Assembly (NCBI GenBank): GCA_949361645.1
Contig: OX442416.1
Location: 17,956,229-18,020,228 of the forward strand
Source: Spongilla lacustris
Taxonomy: Eukaryota; Porifera; Demospongiae; Spongillida; Spongillidae
Length of the DNA stretch: 64,000 bases
Direction: 5' to 3'
Each line of letters starts with the position of its first letter. Positions within the stretch are counted from its first letter, which is position 1. A model generated the notes under the pieces. The model saw only the letters and a list, made by a program, of their open reading frames with translations, was not told the DNA's origin and made no database searches. Below are positions 62,066-64,000 of this stretch, in pieces. The position numbers and the translations under genes are program-made.

Positions 62066-63594
62066 ATGGAGGTACAAAAGTTCGACCCGTCTCAGTTAGG
62101 AGGGTTGCTTGGAGCATACTACACCTGGCTATTTCCTCACGATAAGTACTTCCAATGGTTACAGTATGGTAAGGAATCTGGTGCAGGGAATCGTCCGCGA
62201 ATTATATACCCCCCCCCCCCCCCCCCCCCTTCTTTATCCTCAGGTGACATCGCAACCTTCTCACATAGGGAGTTCTCTTTTACACTTGCGGGTGACATAT
62301 ACGTGAGGTACAAATCATTCGACTCCCAGGAGGACTTCGAGCGAGAGCTGAAGAAGTTATCGCCCGAGAAGATCGACATTGGGGCAGTGTTTTCGGACAA
62401 GGTAGTCCTATTGCAAGGCTTTGCTCTGGCAATGTGTGGTAGTGTTGGGGGGAGGGGGGGGGGGGGGGGCCAAGGCTTGCCTAGACTAGCTTATGTTGGG
62501 CCTGTCAGGTCTGACTCGAGCCTTTAGAGAAATTAAACAGTAGAATTGACACATATCCACAGAGGTGGGAACGAGGTGCATGCCAGCATTTTTTTTTTTT
62601 TCCACTGTTCTTATTTGTTCGCCCGCTACTAAAGAAAAGTATGAGGCAAGCAAGATGTTTTTGCATACTGAGATAAAAACGAAAATGGCTAGTTTTCTAA
62701 AGAGTTATTAGCTTGCACACCCAGCAGCTTGTGCTCGAAAAAACTAAAATAAAATTTGTAAATAAAAAATTTTTCCTTTCAGGTACAAAATGCACAAAAC
62801 ACGCATAATTCCCATCTGCCGCCATTGAATCATTTCCACCAGTGAGTGTGGCGTAACATTGGCGTGCACCTCGTTCCCAGTCCCTGCGGATACTATCTAT
62901 TACACGAGTTAATTTTAATAAATCACGTGCATCAACAGCGACTTTATATTTCAATCATTTGGTGTTACCAATCCCGTGCTTTTCTGTGGATGTATGGTGG
63001 ACCATGAAATATGACTACACAGCGGAGGCATCTTATAATCCAACTTTAAAAAAAAAAAAGTCGATTCTTTTTCTTGTTTGTACTTTGAGCAACCCTGGAT
63101 GATGGAACAGTATGTTGTTGTTTCACTTTCACTTGCACACACACATACACACACATGTACACGTACACACATGTGCACATACACACACATGTGCACATAC
63201 ACACACATGTACACGTACACACACATGTACACGTACACACACATGTACACGTACACACATGTGCACATACACATGTGCACATACACACGTGCACATGCAC
63301 ACACATGTGCACACTCACATGCATACACAATGTACACACACACATACATGCGCACACACACATACATGCACACACACACACACAAACACACACACATGTG
63401 CACACACACACAGCCCTCTCATCACAACAAGCTCGCTCCAGCCAACTTTAAGCCCGTACAGAAGGAGCTGGTGTTCGACATAGACATGACGGACTACGAT
63501 GAGATACGGACCTGCTGCAAGGAGGCCAACATCTGCAATAAGTGTTGGAGATTTATAACAATTGCGATGAAAACAGTTGATCGGGCATTGAGAG
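62066..63594 (+). CDS. PRIM1: DNA primase small subunit, exons 1-3 (gene runs off the window)
   Basis: The ATG at 62066 starts exon 1 (62066-62168). Exons 62244-62401 and 63414-63594 follow in phase. The order is FDPSQLGGLLGAYYTWLFPH, FQWLQYG, HREFSFTLAGDIYVRYKSFD, KIDIGAVFSDK, KELVFDIDMTDYDEIRTCC, ICNKCW and AMKTVDRALR. The two catalytic aspartates lie in VFDIDMTDYD, and the zinc-binding cysteines in CC...IC.KCW. The enzyme makes the RNA primer for DNA polymerase alpha in the nucleus. The family has about 420 residues; about 147 are here. The next exon, expected to begin at the GRRGVHCW region, is beyond 64000. Exon 3 follows a 1.0-kb intron whose last 280 bp is a CA-rich repeat. Confidence 0.95.
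62212..62229. repeat. poly-C tract in PRIM1 intron 1
   Basis: A C run just before the TTCTTTATCCTCAG acceptor. A G run of similar length lies at about 62450-62470 in intron 2. Confidence 0.85.
63130..63412. repeat. CA-rich repeat abutting the PRIM1 exon 3 acceptor
   Basis: Imperfect ACACATGTGCACATACACAC and ACATGTACACGTACACAC units. The last CACACACACACAG forms the 3' splice site itself. Confidence 0.9.
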
Positions 63595-64000
63595 GTACAT
63601 GTAACAAGATGCATATAGGGTCCTCCCCCTTCACCCATGAGCCTCTCCCCCTTCACCCATGAGCCCCTCACCCATGAGCCCCTCCCTCCCCTTGTGGCAA
63701 GGAGGGAGATAGGAAGTGATGTTTAAACTTGTGGGGTAAGGGATGGGAACACTCCCACTTATATATGATATATCTAGTGTCACCAACTGAGAGAGACAAA
63801 GTTGTATTTGTTGGTAGTGTCACCAGCTGTGAGAGATTATTGGGATGCTGTGCTTTACACTCTAGTAATAAAGGGTGCACTTATACATGTATAAGGGAAG
63901 TTTGTTTTTTTAGTTGATATTTATTAAAAGATGACGAATGTCACTATTGTTGTGCGTGTTGTAAAATAAATTCACGTTACATGATGAGGCCACTTGTAAC
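63595..64000 (+). other. PRIM1 intron 3 (partial)
   Basis: Begins at the exon 3 donor (GAG/GTACAT). It holds a short tandem repeat CCCTTCACCCATGAGCC-type at 63625-63690 and no further exon. Confidence 0.7.

Overview
The window is eukaryotic and most likely from a demosponge or a similarly compact, early-branching marine animal. Conserved animal genes are split by very short introns (44-73 bp in several cases). Death-fold and ROCO-type proteins of the kind sponges carry in large numbers are present, and the DNA is full of palindromic TACATGTA words, MITE-like elements and minisatellites. The species assignment is inference. A 200-N assembly gap lies at 56301-56500.

Layout: 1-2298 is a decayed hAT transposon with a tandemly duplicated end. 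3737-4053 is an orphan Death-domain exon and 6021-6445 a small CARD-like gene with an NRF-1-type promoter site. 8147-18466 is a 10.3-kb inverted-repeat (foldback) element with no gene. 19901-24183 is a ROCO (Roc-COR) GTPase ending in a Death domain. 25732-30076 is a Ty3/gypsy retrotransposon with identical 152-bp LTRs and a CAGCG target duplication, but with three breaks in its reading frames. 31101-31396 holds inverted fragments of GGPS1 exons. 31578-36069 is the 5' part of a V-ATPase subunit a gene.

36095-56300 is a train of related DNA transposons set in (AT)n: a 0.8-kb MITE, a 14.6-kb giant element (36933-51560) built as an inverted dimer with an intact 875-residue transposase, and a second copy (51577 onward) that runs into the gap. 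After the gap come the 5' exons of GGPS1 (minus strand), with introns swollen by minisatellites. GGPS1 shares an 84-bp divergent promoter with RPL23 (plus strand, complete). The first three exons of DNA primase small subunit PRIM1 close the window.

The host genes do not form a pathway: three are housekeeping genes (RPL23, PRIM1, V-ATPase a), one is isoprenoid synthesis (GGPS1), and three are death-fold signalling genes. The most unusual content is the two giant palindromic elements, which together occupy about 30 kb. I found no tRNA, rRNA or CRISPR array.
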